Part shown: positions 51,277 to 59,767 of the stretch, piece after piece
How positions within the stretch are numbered: the stretch's first letter is position 1
How the letters are laid out: every line of letters begins with the position of its first letter
NCBI RefSeq assembly: GCF_019429485.1
Contig: NZ_JAHXZN010000001.1
Coordinates: forward strand, 1,426,001-1,490,000
Length of the DNA: 64,000 nucleotides
Source of the DNA: Sphingomonas citri
GTDB taxonomy: Bacteria; Pseudomonadota; Alphaproteobacteria; Sphingomonadales; Sphingomonadaceae
Direction of reading: 5' to 3'
Notes under the pieces: generated by a model
The model's input: the letters and a program-made list of their open reading frames with translations, nothing else
Databases searched by the model: none
Told to the model about the DNA's origin: nothing
Translations under genes and position numbers: made by a program

Positions 51277-52280
51277 GAACGCTGGCGCGGCGGAATACGT
51301 GCCAGACCAAAGGCGGCTGCGGCGCCAACGCCGAGCAAACCACCCGCCGCGCCGAGCTTGAGCAGGTCGCGCTGCCGGCTCGAGAAGATCTGAAACTGGC
51401 CGGCTTGCACCCGATCAGTCGACGGCCCGTCGATGGCGGCAGGACCCTCGTATGGCCTGTCGAGATTGCCCTGCCGATCCGGCGCGGGTGCGCCGCTCAT
51501 CGCCTCGATCTGCTTGGCGGCCTGGCGGTCCGCGAACGCCGGCGCGAGTGACTGCGCGATCGCCATCATCGCGGTCGACCGCCCGACCCAGAACTCGCGC
51601 TGCGGCCGCTCCACGGCTTCGCGGACGGCCTCTGCGCAGAGCCGCGGGTCGAACAACGGATTGGGGAGGATCTGCTCGCGCCCGCTACGATTGCGCGCCC
51701 AGGTCGGCTGCGGTGTGTTCACCGCCGGCAGGTAGATGACCGACAGCGAGACCGCGCTCTCGTCGGCGATCAACTCGGCACGCAGCGAATCGGTGAAGCC
51801 CGTCACCGCCGCCTTGGCGGCGCAATATGCCGCTTGGAGCGGTGCCGGTCGCTCCGCCAGGCCCGACGAGATCTGGACGATCGCGCCCTTGCCCCTCGGC
51901 TTCATGTAGCGGAGCGCCGCCAGCGTGCCGTAGACCTGGCTCAGATAGGTCGTGGCGGTGACACGCTCATATTCCGCGGCGGTGATCCGGTCCGCTGGGG
52001 CGACGACGGTCGACATCGCGTTGTTGACCCAGGCGGCTACCGGGCCGAGTTCGACCTCAACGCGCGCCACTGCAGCATCGATCGCGGTCACGTCCGCGAC
52101 GTCGGCACTGATCGCCAGCACCTTGAGTGCGCCAGCGGCCGTCAGCAATCCGCTGGCCTGCTGCAGCCGTGCCTCCTGCCGTGCTACGATGGCGACCTGC
52201 CAGCCATCGCGCGCGAACCGCTCGGCGATCGCGAGGCCTATGCCTGCGCTGCCGCCTGTCACCACTATGGTCTCCGCCAT
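51273..52280 (-). CDS. Short-chain dehydrogenase with C-terminal membrane tail
   Basis: A 335-residue SDR: IVVTGGSAGIGLAIAERFAR, NNAMSTVV, Ser in VQISSGLAER, active-site YCAAKAAVTGFTDS. It carries about 85 extra residues after the SDR core, including a single hydrophobic helix near the end (LLKLGAAGGLLGVGAAAAFG) followed by basic residues, so it may be anchored in the membrane. ATG 52280 has a GAGGCGG site. It heads the minus-strand block and overlaps GH15. Related membrane SDRs occur in stress or lipid pathways. Confidence 0.85.
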   Translation of the reverse strand: MAETIVVTGGSAGIGLAIAERFARDGWQVAIVARQEARLQQASGLLTAAGALKVLAISADVADVTAIDAAVARVEVELGPVAAWVNNAMSTVVAPADRITAAEYERVTATTYLSQVYGTLAALRYMKPRGKGAIVQISSGLAERPAPLQAAYCAAKAAVTGFTDSLRAELIADESAVSLSVIYLPAVNTPQPTWARNRSGREQILPNPLFDPRLCAEAVREAVERPQREFWVGRSTAMMAIAQSLAPAFADRQAAKQIEAMSGAPAPDRQGNLDRPYEGPAAIDGPSTDRVQAGQFQIFSSRQRDLLKLGAAGGLLGVGAAAAFGLARIPPRQRS

Positions 52281-52495
52281 GCCGCCTCTCGCTTCTTCGT
52301 GGGAAGCCCCGTGGTCGGATGACCGGCACGATCCGCACCTGGGGTTCGGAGCCGACAACGCCCTTGCTCTAAATCATATCCGCAGGTTAGCGCCGCACTT
52401 GAGCTGGCAGCCGTTCGCCGTCACTGTCGCCCACACCTTTAAAGGCGATCCAGGACTCAGCGAGAGGTGTAGCGGCCGGAATATCACTTAGTACT

Positions 52496-52618
52496 GACCC
52501 AATACCAGTCACTCAGGGCGACCTGGCGCCGCCCCAGCTCCGGACGTTTGTTAATCTCGGCGCTTGCGCCCTCCGAGCGTTGTGGCAGCTGTCCGGCTGG
52601 CCTGCTTAGGACATTTCG
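52496..52618 (+). repeat. Dispersed intergenic repeat, copy U
   Basis: Core 52496-52555, exactly 60 bp, ending GTTTGTTAAT. 3' arm GGCAGCTGTCCGGCTGGCCTG is clear. It is upstream of a minus-strand gene and in plus orientation. Confidence 0.85.
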
Positions 52619-52914
52619 GCTAGTGGCTTCCGCTTTTCTTTCCGAGCCCGAACTCGACCCGCACGGCCACTCCTCCGCCCTCAACAGCACCCAAGGTGAC
52701 TCCTAGCGCGAGGTGTAGGCGAAGCGGCGTGCTCAGGATGCTCTCGGTCTCGGGTGGTCCGCCAGGGGACGCAGGCGAAACTGCTCCTGATCGGCTCGGC
52801 CGCAGACGACTACCTCGCTGCTCGCGGTCAGCGGGCATCGTGTCGACGCCCCCTCAAGGCTGTCGAGAACCTGAAGAGGGCCGGCAAGCGTCGCCGCAGT
52901 ATAAAGCGCCGTAT

Positions 52915-52968
52915 GGCGGGTACGGCGAGTACAGCGGGTACAACGAGTACAGCGGGTACAGCGGTTCC
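52915..52968 (+). repeat. 9-bp tandem repeat array
   Basis: Five exact-length units of a 9-mer of type (A/G)(G/A)CG(G/A)GTAC, plus a partial sixth (AGCGGTTCC). Read in one frame it encodes Tyr/Gly-rich YGEYSGYNEYSGYSG; in another, repeated Thr-Ala-Ser/Gly. The open frame 52696-52995 has no recognised product and is not called. The array may be a leftover of a tyrosine-rich C-terminal tail. Confidence 0.85.
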
Positions 52969-53058
52969 CAATGGAGGCCAGACTCTAACGGGTAGCGGCC
53001 TGTCCGGATTGCGGGAACAAGGTTCGCCAGGGTCAGAGGCGAACCCGTGCGGAACGGA

Positions 53059-53457
53059 TTAGGCAGGGAAATGAATTCCGCATAATTTGTTGCCGTCGGG
53101 GTCACGAAAATAGGCCAATTCGATGGTGCCCATGGAGGCAGTTTCACGCGGTCCGGGCGGAGCTTCGATCGACGTTCCGCCAGCGGCTACGGCGGTATCG
53201 TGAAGCAGCTTCACCTGCCCGGGCGAGTCGCAGGAAAAGGCGACGGTGCTGCCGTTGGCGACGCTTGCCGGCTCATCGTTGATCGGCTCGCTGACGATGA
53301 AGTTGGTCCCGGCGCCATCATTATAGATCAGACGTGTATGGCCGCTGTCGGCGATGTTCCGCGTCCCTTCCCCTGCACCCAAGGTGCCGAGCACCGTGTC
53401 GTAGAAGCGCTTGGACCGTTCAATGTCGTTCGATCCGATCATGGTGTGGAAAAGCAC
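53059..53457 (-). CDS. VOC-family (glyoxalase-like) protein
   Basis: A 132-residue VOC protein with two beta-alpha-beta-beta-beta modules: FHTMIGSNDIERSKRFYDTV, LGTLGAGEGTRNIAD, then TVAFSCDSPGQVKLLHDTAV and AYFRDPDGNKLCGIHFPA. The metal ligand positions are His4 and Glu near the end, as in the PhnB/ glyoxalase-like group; it could act on epoxides, fosfomycin-like compounds or methylglyoxal, not distinguishable. Start is GTG 53457 with AGGAG upstream. It stands alone. Confidence 0.85.
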   Translation of the reverse strand: MLFHTMIGSNDIERSKRFYDTVLGTLGAGEGTRNIADSGHTRLIYNDGAGTNFIVSEPINDEPASVANGSTVAFSCDSPGQVKLLHDTAVAAGGTSIEAPPGPRETASMGTIELAYFRDPDGNKLCGIHFPA

Positions 53458-53549
53458 GCATACTCTCCTGAAGGCTGATCGAAATCCGATCGCCCTTAGC
53501 GATCTCCCCTACCCGGGACGTGACCCGCAGTCACGCCTTCCCTGAAATT

Positions 53550-53576
53550 GTCCGCTACTGGGCGTTTAAAGCGGAC
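53550..53576. repeat. Short inverted repeat
   Basis: GTCCGCT and AGCGGAC, separated by 13 bases. The same AAGCGGAC word closes several copies of the dispersed repeat (for example 15565 and 30926), so this may be a related remnant. It could form a weak hairpin. Confidence 0.4.
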
Positions 53577-53733
53577 GTCGATACCTGGTATCGTGCGGGT
53601 ACAGCTGGATCAAACAGCAGCTCTAAGCCAGCCGCAGAATACCTTCGAGCGGAGGCCTCCTCCGCGATGGCTCACGCGCGAGGACCTCTTATTGATCATT
53701 GTGCCTGTAAATGTTGAACGCTAGCAAGTTTAC

Positions 53734-53907
53734 ATGGTTCGTGATCCAGCCGCCCTTAGAGCTGAAGCTGCGGCATACCGCTCCCTTGCTTCAGAGCTGG
53801 GAGGCGACACAATGGGGCAAGCGCTTGAGCAAGCTGCACAAGCGCTCGAGGCATTGGCTATCGAGCTTGAGGCGTCGCTTTACTCGCCTTTTCCTGATCA
53901 GGGCTAA
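53734..53907 (+). CDS. Small helical hypothetical protein (57 aa)
   Basis: A 57-residue frame of strong coding character: MVRDPAALRAEAAAYRSLAS, then GDTMGQALEQAAQALEALAI and a short end. It is alanine/glutamate-rich, a single long amphipathic helix followed by SLYSPFPDQG. I recall many similar tiny proteins in sphingomonad genomes, all uncharacterised. ATG 53734 lacks a strong ribosome-binding site. Competing frames in the same interval have no protein character. Confidence 0.5.
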   Translation: MVRDPAALRAEAAAYRSLASELGGDTMGQALEQAAQALEALAIELEASLYSPFPDQG

Positions 53908-54125
53908 CAGTAGCCAATGGCAGCGAGCGGGTACTGTACGGCTACCAATCGGTTGTTCGCATGAACCCGCTGTGCCCTTGCGTCAGCGAAGCGTGGGCCT
54001 CTTCCCCCGCGACGTCGGCTCTTTGGCAGGTTAGCTGCCGGTCCGCCTTCCGGCACGCAATTGTACATCGCCGTCGTGCCGAATTTATGACTAGCAGCCG
54101 TCCTAGTATCCGCTAATCTCGATAC

Positions 54126-54458
54126 ATGGATAGCGAATCAGCCATCGCGGCGTTGGCGGCTCTCGCTCAAGGCACCCGCCTTGACGTGTTCCGCCTCCTG
54201 ATCCGGAACGAGCCGACCGGCGTGGCGGCTGGCGAGATCGCTCGCCAGCTCGACGTGCCGCAGAACACCATGTCGGCGCACCTCGGGATCCTCGCGCGGG
54301 CCGGCATCGTCCGATCCGAGCGGCACAGCCGCTCCATTATCTACCACGCCGACCTGGACGGCCTGCGGGCGCTGACGCTGTTCCTGGTCAAGGACTGCTG
54401 CGCCGGCTCGCCCGAGCTGTACGCGCCGCTCCTCGCCGAACTCACCCCCTGCTGCTGA
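54126..54458 (+). CDS. arsR: ArsR-family arsenic-responsive repressor
   Basis: A 110-residue winged-helix repressor (ALAQGTRLDVFRLLIRNEPT, VAAGEIARQLDVPQNTMSAH, HLGILARAGIVRSERHSRS). The ELCVCD metal site of classic ArsR is absent; instead cysteines lie near the C-terminus: Cys91-Cys92 and Cys109-Cys110. Such C-terminal As(III) sites are known from the Acidithiobacillus-type ArsR. It heads arsRCBH with 11 bp to arsC and would release its operator when As(III) or Sb(III) binds. It is followed closely by the rest of the operon. Confidence 0.92.
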   Translation: MDSESAIAALAALAQGTRLDVFRLLIRNEPTGVAAGEIARQLDVPQNTMSAHLGILARAGIVRSERHSRSIIYHADLDGLRALTLFLVKDCCAGSPELYAPLLAELTPCC

Positions 54459-54469
54459 AAGGACGCGCC

Positions 54470-54898
54470 ATGGCCGTCGACGTCGTGATCTACCACAATC
54501 CCGCCTGCGGCACGTCGCGCAACACGCTGGCGATGATCCGCAACGCCGGCATCGAGCCGCATGTCGTGGAGTATTTGAAGACACCGCCGGCCCGCGCGCT
54601 GCTCGTCGAGCTGATTGACCGCGCCGACATCAAGCCCCGTGATCTGCTGCGCGAGAAGGACACGCCCTATGCCGAGCTCGGTCTCGGCGACACCTCGCTG
54701 ACCGACGACGCCCTGGTCGACGCCATGATCGCGCACCCGATCCTCATCAACCGGCCGCTGGTCGTCTCGCCGCTCGGCGTGAAGCTCTGCCGCCCGTCGG
54801 AGGCCGTCCTCGACCTGCTGCCCGAGCCGCAGCGGGGCGCGTTCGCGAAGGAGGATGGCGATCAGGTCGTGGACGCTTCCGGGCACCGCGTCGCCTGA
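54470..54898 (+). CDS. arsC: Arsenate reductase (ArsC, glutaredoxin-coupled type)
   Basis: A 142-residue enzyme reducing arsenate to arsenite. The active-site motif [14 protein letters not shown] holds the nucleophilic Cys13 and the following Arg; ISxxNRPLVV-like region ([20 protein letters not shown]) supplies the other arginines of the ArsC/Spx fold. It uses glutathione and glutaredoxin. The stop codon TGA (54896-54898) overlaps the arsB ATG, so coupled translation is likely. Confidence 0.93.
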   Translation: MAVDVVIYHNPACGTSRNTLAMIRNAGIEPHVVEYLKTPPARALLVELIDRADIKPRDLLREKDTPYAELGLGDTSLTDDALVDAMIAHPILINRPLVVSPLGVKLCRPSEAVLDLLPEPQRGAFAKEDGDQVVDASGHRVA

Positions 54899-56184
54899 TG
54901 CTCGTCGCGCTCGCCATCTTCGTCGTCACGATCGTGCTGGTCATATGGCAGCCCCGAGACCTAGGCATCGGATGGAGCGCGATGGGCGGCGCGGCCGTGG
55001 CGCTGCTCGCCGGAGTGGTCTCGCTCTCCGACGTGCCGGTGGTGTGGGGCATCGTCTGGAATGCGACCGCGACGTTCGTCGCGATCATCATCGTTAGCCT
55101 GCTGCTGGACGAGGCCGGCTTCTTCGAATGGGCGGCGCTGCACGTCGCCCGATGGGGCGGCGGGCACGGTCGACGACTGTTCGTCCTGATCGTCCTCCTC
55201 GGCGCAGCCGTGTCGGCGCTGTTCGCCAATGACGGCGCGGCGCTGATCCTGACCCCGATCGTCATCGCGATGCTGCGGGCGCTGGGCTACCGCGACAAGG
55301 CGACGCTGGCGTTCGTGATGGCGGCGGGCTTCGTGGCCGACACGGCCAGCCTGCCGCTGATCGTGTCCAACCTGGTCAACATCGTGTCGGCCGACTTCTT
55401 CCGCATCGGCTTCGCCGACTACGCCTCGGTGATGGTGCAGGTGAATCTCGCGTCGATCGCCGCGACGCTGGTCGCACTGCTGCTGTTCTTCCGCCGCGAC
55501 GTGCCAACCGGCTACGACGTCGCGCAGCTCCGCACCCCGGCCGACGCGATCCGGGATCCCGGCACGTTCAAGGCGGGCTGGGCGGTCCTCGCCGCCCTCC
55601 TGGCCGGCTTCTTCCTGCTCGAACCCATCGGCGTTCCGGTCAGCGCCGTCGCCGCTGCCGGCGCGGTCCTGCTGCTCGCCATCGCCGGGCGCGGTCACGT
55701 CATCGAGACCCGCAGGGTCCTGCGCGGCGCACCGTGGCAGGTCGTGATCTTCTCGCTCGGCATGTACCTGGTCGTCTACGGCCTGCGGAACGCCGGTCTA
55801 ACCAACCATCTCGCCGGTCTCCTCGACCGCTCCGCCCAAGGCGGCGTCTGGGGTGCGGCGTTCGGCACCGGCATCATCGCCGCGCTGCTGTCGTCGGTCA
55901 TGAACAACATGCCGACGGTCCTGGTCGGCGCCCTGTCGATCGACGCGACCCATGCCACGGGCGCCGTCCGCGAGGCGATGGTATACGCCAACGTGATCGG
56001 CTGCGACCTCGGCCCCAAGATCACGCCGATCGGGTCGCTCGCCACCCTCCTGTGGCTGCACGTCCTGGGACAGAAGGGCATCCGCATCGGCTGGGGCTAC
56101 TACTTCCGCGTCGGCGCCACGCTGACCGTCCCCGTGCTGCTGGTCGCGCTCGCCGCACTGGCGATCCGGATTAACGCCGGATGA
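54898..56184 (+). CDS. arsB: Arsenite efflux pump ArsB
   Basis: A 428-residue inner-membrane antiporter with about 11-12 hydrophobic helices, carrying typical ArsB segments: [20 protein letters not shown]-like block near residue 105, [38 protein letters not shown] and [13 protein letters not shown]. It exports As(III)/Sb(III) in exchange for protons. Length is right for the family (about 430). It overlaps arsC and is followed by arsH after 40 bp. Confidence 0.94.
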   Translation: MLVALAIFVVTIVLVIWQPRDLGIGWSAMGGAAVALLAGVVSLSDVPVVWGIVWNATATFVAIIIVSLLLDEAGFFEWAALHVARWGGGHGRRLFVLIVLLGAAVSALFANDGAALILTPIVIAMLRALGYRDKATLAFVMAAGFVADTASLPLIVSNLVNIVSADFFRIGFADYASVMVQVNLASIAATLVALLLFFRRDVPTGYDVAQLRTPADAIRDPGTFKAGWAVLAALLAGFFLLEPIGVPVSAVAAAGAVLLLAIAGRGHVIETRRVLRGAPWQVVIFSLGMYLVVYGLRNAGLTNHLAGLLDRSAQGGVWGAAFGTGIIAALLSSVMNNMPTVLVGALSIDATHATGAVREAMVYANVIGCDLGPKITPIGSLATLLWLHVLGQKGIRIGWGYYFRVGATLTVPVLLVALAALAIRINAG

Positions 56185-56224
56185 GCTGCGGAAACCCTCT
56201 GAACCCCACCGGAAACCCCTTCTG

Positions 56225-56977
56225 ATGCCCCTCCGCACCCTCACTGACCCAGACTACCTGCCGGCGCTCGACCGCCGCTACGCGCTCGACAGGCCTGCCG
56301 TGGGGCTAGGTGTGAACGATCCGCCCCCGCGGTTCCTGCTGCTCTACGGATCCCTGCGCGAGCGGTCCTACTCCCGGCTGTGCGTCGAGGAGGCGGCACG
56401 CCTGCTGCGTTTCTTCGGCGCCGAGACGCGCATCTTTGACCCGTCCACCCTGCCGTTACCGGATCAGGTGGCCGGCGACGATCATCCCGCCGTCCACGAG
56501 CTACGCGAGTTGTCGATGTGGTCGGAGGGACAGGTGTGGTGCAGCCCGGAACGGCACGGCCAGATCACCGGCATCATGAAGCTGCAGGTCGACCACTTGC
56601 CGCTGTCGATGGGCGGGATGCGCCCGACGCAGGGCCGCACCCTCGCCGTCATGCAGGTGTCAGCCGGATCGCAGTCGTTCAACAGCGTGAACACCCTGCG
56701 CGTCCTTGGCCGATGGATGCGGATGGTCACGATCCCGAACCAGTCCAGCGTCGCCAAGGCGTTCAATGAGTTCGACGACACCGGCCGCATGAAGCCGTCC
56801 AGCTACTACGACCGCATCGTCGACGTGATGGAGGAGCTGGTCCGCTTCACGGTCCTGCTGCGCCCCCACACCGCCCAGCTGGTCGACCGATACTCGGAAA
56901 GGAAGGATGCCGGCGTGCCGATCGACGCGACAACCGACCTGTCGAGCATCGCCACGGCGCCGCAGGGCTCAAGCTGA
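56225..56977 (+). CDS. arsH: ArsH NADPH-dependent FMN reductase
   Basis: A 250-residue flavodoxin-like protein with the ArsH features: [20 protein letters not shown] (FMN phosphate loop), [20 protein letters not shown] and [20 protein letters not shown]. ArsH oxidises trivalent organoarsenicals such as methylarsenite to less toxic pentavalent forms. Last gene of arsRCBH. The C-terminal part from about 215 is low-complexity and less conserved. No terminator seen before repeat copy V. Confidence 0.94.
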   Translation: MPLRTLTDPDYLPALDRRYALDRPAVGLGVNDPPPRFLLLYGSLRERSYSRLCVEEAARLLRFFGAETRIFDPSTLPLPDQVAGDDHPAVHELRELSMWSEGQVWCSPERHGQITGIMKLQVDHLPLSMGGMRPTQGRTLAVMQVSAGSQSFNSVNTLRVLGRWMRMVTIPNQSSVAKAFNEFDDTGRMKPSSYYDRIVDVMEELVRFTVLLRPHTAQLVDRYSERKDAGVPIDATTDLSSIATAPQGSS

Positions 56978-57027
56978 ACGAACGGCAGCTTTTAGGTCAG
57001 AGCGACGTTGCTCTGTATGGCTGAGAT

Positions 57028-57123
57028 TGGGCGATTTTGCCCCCTGCCCTCTCGCGCCGAAACCAAGCTGCAGACATTCACGGCCCACTTCACCCTCCCC
57101 AGCTCCGGCCGCTCGTTCAGCTT
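57028..57123 (+). repeat. Dispersed intergenic repeat, copy V
   Basis: GGGCGATTTTGCCCC and GCCCTCTCG, then core 57061-57120 exactly 60 bp although its start is AACCAA. Lies between convergent arsH and serine hydrolase genes. Confidence 0.8.
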
Positions 57124-57190
57124 ACTTCGATGTCTCAGTGTTTGGCTCTTACCACCGCCTGAGAGCCTCGCTACCGGCAACGCTCCAAAC

Positions 57191-58312
57191 CTAGGGACGC
57201 GACACATGCTCGAGCAGCCTGGCCGTCAAGGCGGCTCCTTTTTCGCCACCGCAGTTCGTCACTGCGGCATAACCGCGGCCCCGCTGGCGGTCGATCAACG
57301 CACTCGCAAACCATAGGGTGTTTGAGCCATTGTGCGACAGTACGCGCGCGGGCGAACCGGTTGGTCCGTCGAGACTCCAGCCCCCCGCATATCGCAATTC
57401 AGGCGCTACGGGGGTCAGCAGCCGCGAGAGGGTGTTCGGCTCAAGGAGGGGTGCTCCGTCGCGCAGGAAGACCGACAGAAACTCGGCATAAGCTGACGCG
57501 CTGACATTGACGCCGCCAGAGGGCCAAAGAACGGCGGGGTTGTCCGCGACGCCGACCGGATCGACGTGCTGCAGGGCTCCATCGACCAGCTCCCGCCCCC
57601 ACGGACCCATCCGCGGAGGAGCGCCAAAGCCGGCTTCCGTCATCCGGGCGGGCGCGAAGATCTCGGCGCGCAGCACCTCTTCCCAGGGCGCCTTGGCCGC
57701 CTCCTCTACAGCAGCTCCGATCAGCACATAGTTCAGGTTGCCGTACCTGTATGTGCCGGGCTGCTCCGCTGGCGGGCTGCTTAAAATGTGCTCGACGACG
57801 GCGCGGCGCTGCTCACGCACGGGTCGACGATCAACACGCCACCGGTCGAGCCATGGACCATCAACCACGCTGTCGGTCAGCCCGGAGGCGTGGCTCAATA
57901 GATGCTCAACTCGAATGGTGTTCCAGGCGGCGTGACAGGGCATCGCCGGGAAAAGATCGCCTACGCTTGTGCCCCACCGACAGACTCCCCGGTCGACCAT
58001 CCGTGCGTATAGCGCAGCGGTCATCGCCTTCGTGTTCGAGCCGATGTGCCAGCGGAAGCTCGGATCGAGTAGGGCGCCGCCTTCCCCTTCCGAGATGATC
58101 CCAGAAATGCCCTTACTTGTACAAGTCACGACGACGGCGCCGTCGATCCGCATATCCGATGCGAGAACGCCGCGCGAGCTAGCCAGGGCAGCTATGCCAG
58201 TAAGAAAACCTCGGCGCAACAGTTTCACAACAAGGAACCCCAGACCTCCACAAAGAATAGCGACCCAAGCGTATGCCGACAAGCCGACCCGAGCAGAATA
58301 GCCGCATTCCAA
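57191..58312 (-). CDS. Serine hydrolase (beta-lactamase-related, class C type)
   Basis: A 373-residue protein with an N-terminal membrane helix (AYAWVAILCGGLGFLVVKLL), so it is likely tethered facing the periplasm. Motifs: Ser92-x-x-Lys95 (GSNTK), YGN (Tyr-x-Asn) in TYRYGNLNYVLIG, and HNG (in place of KTG) in LSHNGSN. This is the class-C beta-lactamase/esterase/EstB fold; whether it is a peptidase, esterase or beta-lactamase is not decidable. No accessory C-terminal domain like the one in the S41 protein. Confidence 0.87.
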   Translation of the reverse strand: MECGYSARVGLSAYAWVAILCGGLGFLVVKLLRRGFLTGIAALASSRGVLASDMRIDGAVVVTCTSKGISGIISEGEGGALLDPSFRWHIGSNTKAMTAALYARMVDRGVCRWGTSVGDLFPAMPCHAAWNTIRVEHLLSHASGLTDSVVDGPWLDRWRVDRRPVREQRRAVVEHILSSPPAEQPGTYRYGNLNYVLIGAAVEEAAKAPWEEVLRAEIFAPARMTEAGFGAPPRMGPWGRELVDGALQHVDPVGVADNPAVLWPSGGVNVSASAYAEFLSVFLRDGAPLLEPNTLSRLLTPVAPELRYAGGWSLDGPTGSPARVLSHNGSNTLWFASALIDRQRGRGYAAVTNCGGEKGAALTARLLEHVSRP

Positions 58313-58357
58313 GCAATCAGAAGTACGCTTTAGCCATCGATCGCTTGCGATCCGCAG

Positions 58358-58450
58358 CCCTCTCGTACCGGTGACCCATTTACGGACGTTCCCGGTAGCT
58401 CATTCTCTTCCTGAAAGCAGTCGCTCATTCATGTAGGCCGATCGACCGGT
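58358..58450 (+). repeat. Dispersed intergenic repeat, copy W
   Basis: GCCCTCTCGTACCG, then core 58372-58431 exactly 60 bp, ending CGCTCATTCAT; middle strongly diverged. Lies between two minus-strand genes. Confidence 0.75.
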
Positions 58451-58549
58451 TTGGCGGCTTCGGTCAACTACTTGAAACGGCTCGAGGTACGAGGAAAGTT
58501 GCCAGTCTGGTTTAGGACTGCAGGTTCCGTTGTGAGTCCTCGCTGTCCA

Positions 58550-59524
58550 TCATCGCTGACCCACCGACACCGCTGGCGGGGAAGAACTGATCTGTCCCAA
58601 CCAGAAGAAGCCGTCGTAATCTGCATCCGAGCCACCCTCAGGCAAATTTCCCAATTGTATGAACGGCGCCTTGTCGAGGTCTCTGCTGCCGACAACCGGG
58701 AACCTGCCACAGACGATTGCATCAGCAGAGAGGTGCTTACCTGGTTCTTTTCCTTGCTCAACACTGGGATTTTGCTGACAGCTCCAAGCAGTGCCTCCCG
58801 CGGTTTTCATGTCGAGTGTCACGACAGTAGCACTCGCACCGAGTTGCATCGCCATGGGCTTAAATTCTTCAACGCCATGATCCACTACGCGCTTTCTGGC
58901 GTGGATATTGCCAACTAGGACGAGCACGTGATCATAGGGCTTGGCAAAGGCCGCCATTGAGATGTTCTCTGCTTGAGCCGCTTCATGTGCCCCTTGGCCG
59001 GCTAGGTGAGAAAATCGGCGGGCCTGAGCGTCGTCCTTGGCGCCGTTGAACGCTACGATGTCGATCGCCTGGCCGCGTCTTGCCAGTTGGTGCAGATGCA
59101 CCAGCAAGCTCAGCATTGCCTCACTTCCGACCCCGTCATCGCGGCTGGCCCATCCGGCCCTTTCCAGCTGCGAGGCGAAACGCGCTTGGGGCAGGCGCCA
59201 TGCCTTCTGAAATGCGGTGTTTTCCGTTGATGAGTGCTCCACCGCGACTAAGACACGTTCGCCGCGCGAAGCCAAAGCGCAAGCCAGATTGCCAACGAAG
59301 GCAGGCGCCTGCTGCGTTCCATGTATCTCACCAAAGATAACGTAGCGCGGCTTACGCATGACGATCGTATCCCAGCCGGCGGGAAGCGGGCAGCTCCGCG
59401 ACCCCTTCACAACTGCACTCGCCTGCCTCACCGCCACCGAGGTCGCATCATATCCCTGAGACATGGAAGAGGCCGGAACCAAAAAAGCCCAAACGGTAAC
59501 GACAACGGCGTGCACCACTTTCAT
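58550..59524 (-). CDS. ChaN-like haem-binding-uptake/Tiki-superfamily protein
   Basis: A 324-residue exported protein. Signal peptide MKVVHAVVVTVWAFLVPASS. YVIFGEIHGTQQAPAFVGNL, LACALASRGERVLVAVEHSS, NTAFQKAWRLP and VGNIHARKRVVDHG are the blocks of the ChaN/Tiki-like superfamily (GExH, E and H likely metal- or haem-binding). Members bind haem or act as metalloproteases; this one cannot be placed. I start at ATG 59524. Flanked by repeat copies W and X. Confidence 0.72.
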   Translation of the reverse strand: MKVVHAVVVTVWAFLVPASSMSQGYDATSVAVRQASAVVKGSRSCPLPAGWDTIVMRKPRYVIFGEIHGTQQAPAFVGNLACALASRGERVLVAVEHSSTENTAFQKAWRLPQARFASQLERAGWASRDDGVGSEAMLSLLVHLHQLARRGQAIDIVAFNGAKDDAQARRFSHLAGQGAHEAAQAENISMAAFAKPYDHVLVLVGNIHARKRVVDHGVEEFKPMAMQLGASATVVTLDMKTAGGTAWSCQQNPSVEQGKEPGKHLSADAIVCGRFPVVGSRDLDKAPFIQLGNLPEGGSDADYDGFFWLGQISSSPPAVSVGQR

Positions 59525-59624
59525 CTCGCGCTCCTGGCCGGTTGCCATGTGAGACGGCCTTATAAAGCTGCTACGAAGGTATGTCTGGTGTTCAGCAGCC
59601 GAATCATCGGCTGCTTGGTCGATT

Positions 59625-59745
59625 TTGGGCGCTTGCGGCTACCTGCCCGTTCGTGCCGAGGACCCAAAACCGGTCATTTAGTAGGTCCCAGTCGCTCCCC
59701 GACTTTTGCCGTTCGTTCATCTCGCAGCACGAGGCTCGTACGCCG
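59625..59745 (+). repeat. Dispersed intergenic repeat, copy X
   Basis: GGGCGCTTGCGGC, CGTGCCGAG, then core 59661-59720 exactly 60 bp ending GTTCGTTCAT. 3' arm is partly lost. It is between minus-strand genes. Confidence 0.85.
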
Positions 59746-59767
59746 GCTCTGCGGATCTCCTTAAGGT

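Noticed and set aside
52696-53062. Two overlapping plus-strand frames spanning the 9-bp tandem repeat
   Set aside because: Neither has recognisable sequence outside the repeat, and the start contexts are poor; reported only as a repeat with a speculative origin.
1660-59720. The dispersed repeat as a family of short genes read on the minus strand (peptides starting MNERPELG...LSDRFWVL)
   Set aside because: The shared peptide appears in several copies, but copies E, G, H, J and W have an early in-frame stop (for example TGA right after ATGAACGAG), so no conserved protein is encoded.
1203-59745. The repeats as a CRISPR array
   Set aside because: Copies are scattered over 58 kb with irregular spacing and genes between, not spaced by short unique spacers, and no cas genes are present.
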